Below the pieces are notes generated by a model, which saw only the letters and a program-made list of their open reading frames with translations, ran no database searches and was not told the origin of the DNA. Below, one piece after another: positions 5,347 to 5,618 of a stretch of DNA of 5,618 bases. The position numbers were made by a program, and so were the translations under genes. Each line of letters opens with the position of its first letter. The first letter of the stretch is position 1. This DNA is from Anaerolineae bacterium. Its GTDB lineage: Bacteria > Chloroflexota > Anaerolineae > B4-G1 > DUEL01. Location: contig JAFGOJ010000429.1 of the NCBI GenBank assembly GCA_016926575.1, forward strand, positions 1 to 5,618. The letters are read 5' to 3'.

Positions 5347-5357
5347 GGATTTGTATA
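5325..5357 (-). promoter_or_regulatory. Three 11-bp direct repeats, probable CarH-type operator
   Basis: Reading the minus strand, three adjacent 11-mers are TATACAAATCC (5357-5347), TTGACAAAACA (5346-5336) and ATGACAATATG (5335-5325). All share ACAA at positions 4-7 and have only A, T or G before it. The middle repeat contains the whole -35 element and the third fills most of the spacer, so bound protein would exclude RNA polymerase. From family knowledge, a CarH tetramer binds tandem 11-bp direct repeats that overlap the -35 element, the same arrangement as here. The regulator gene lies two genes downstream in the same operon, so autoregulation is the natural reading. The match between this protein and this site is inferred. 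Confidence 0.7.
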
Positions 5358-5416
5358 GGTTTTTAGGGAATTTTTGCTTCGAAAATAAGCCTTTTCGCCC
5401 TCGTCCCTCTCCCCTT

Positions 5417-5449
5417 CCCCTGCCCTCTCCCACAGGGAGAGGGCAGGGG
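5417..5449. repeat. 15-bp perfect hairpin repeat
   Basis: CCCCTGCCCTCTCCC (5417-5431) is the exact complement of 5435-5449, with an ACA loop. From memory, the CCCTCTCCC-ACA-GGGAGAGGG pattern is a common dispersed intergenic palindrome in many bacteria. It sits about 70 bp upstream of the operon's -35 element. No T run follows on either side, so a terminator role for an outside gene is not evident. Confidence 0.85.
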
Positions 5450-5453
5450 GCAA

Positions 5454-5468
5454 GGCGGCGTAGCCGCC
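5454..5468. repeat. Short GC hairpin, GGCGGC-GTA-GCCGCC
   Basis: A 6-bp perfect stem with a GTA loop lies 4 bp after the larger hairpin at 5417-5449. Its core differs by one loop base from the core of the hairpin at 2183-2223. The two adjacent hairpins and the G-rich tail probably form one composite intergenic repeat. Confidence 0.6.
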
Positions 5469-5543
5469 GGGGGGTGGGGTGAGGTCGAAACGCCGCCATT
5501 TTCGTCCATCAAATGGGTCTGGGTCAACGCCTCGGGCGGCCTT

Positions 5544-5578
5544 CACCCTCCCGCAGGTTCCAAACCTGCGGGAGGGTG
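5544..5578. repeat. 16-bp perfect hairpin repeat
   Basis: CACCCTCCCGCAGGTT (5544-5559) is the exact complement of 5563-5578, with a CCA loop. The CCGCAGGTT-CCA-AACCTGCGG core resembles a widespread dispersed palindrome (from memory). On the plus strand it is followed by GGGCATTTTCTGCCC, itself a small stem with a short T run, so a terminator for a plus-strand gene is possible but no such gene is seen in the window. Confidence 0.8.
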
Positions 5579-5618
5579 GGCATTTTCTGCCCTTTGTGGT
5601 GGCCGGGCCGCGAAGCGG

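Larger units (their letters stand above)
5358..5618. other. Gene-free upstream region with hairpin repeats
   Basis: I see no supported gene on either strand in this stretch. Open frames here run through low-complexity C- and G-rich repeat sequence. Three hairpins account for much of it (5417-5449, 5454-5468 and 5544-5578), linked by G-rich sequence such as CCGGGGGGTGGGGTGAGG. The A/T-rich part at 5361-5395 lies just upstream of the operon promoter and could act as an UP-type element, though this is weak. The start of any gene to the right lies beyond the window. Confidence 0.6.

Noticed and set aside
5435..5482. G-rich stretch that might form a G-quadruplex
   Set aside because: Three G runs are close together, but the fourth is about 18 bases away across a hairpin, outside usual loop limits.

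Overview
The window carries six genes, all on the minus strand, in a layout that suggests a light-responsive, non-photosynthetic bacterium. The best guess is Chloroflexota, class Anaerolineae. That guess rests on a bacterial Staygreen-type Mg-dechelatase (the bacterial homologues I know of come mainly from Anaerolineae), a heliorhodopsin, moderately high GC and palindromic intergenic repeats. No taxonomic marker gene is present, so it is an inference.

Read in the direction of transcription (right to left): positions 5618-5264 are gene-free and hold three hairpins and a consensus sigma70 promoter. Three 11-bp direct repeats overlap that promoter. Then follow a DegV/FakB-type fatty-acid-binding protein (5263-4424), a heliorhodopsin (4397-3618), a MerR-type regulator with a cobalamin photosensory module like CarH/LitR (3544-2237), a small DUF1475 membrane protein (2136-1783), a Staygreen/Mg-dechelatase homologue (1753-1289) and a DUF523-DUF1722 protein (1092-109). 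Gaps are short (26, 73, 100 and 29 bp) down to the Staygreen gene. The last gene is separated by a 196-bp gap filled by a repeat with inverted ends, and a second, partial copy of that repeat lies just after it, at the left edge of the window.

The notable signal is a concentration of light and tetrapyrrole functions in one run of genes. There is a retinal photoreceptor, a probable adenosylcobalamin photoreceptor-repressor with the Wx9EH and ExHxxG signatures, a chlorophyll-type Mg-dechelatase, and a DUF523-DUF1722 protein of a kind often found beside photolyase or in LitR/CarH regulons. The three 11-bp repeats cover the -35 element of the only strong promoter, which is the operator layout expected for a CarH tetramer. 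My working model is a self-regulated operon: repressed in the dark by the CarH-like protein and released by light, so that heliorhodopsin, the lipid-binding protein and the dechelatase are made on illumination. The individual families are known; I am not aware of this combination having been described, and I could not search for it.
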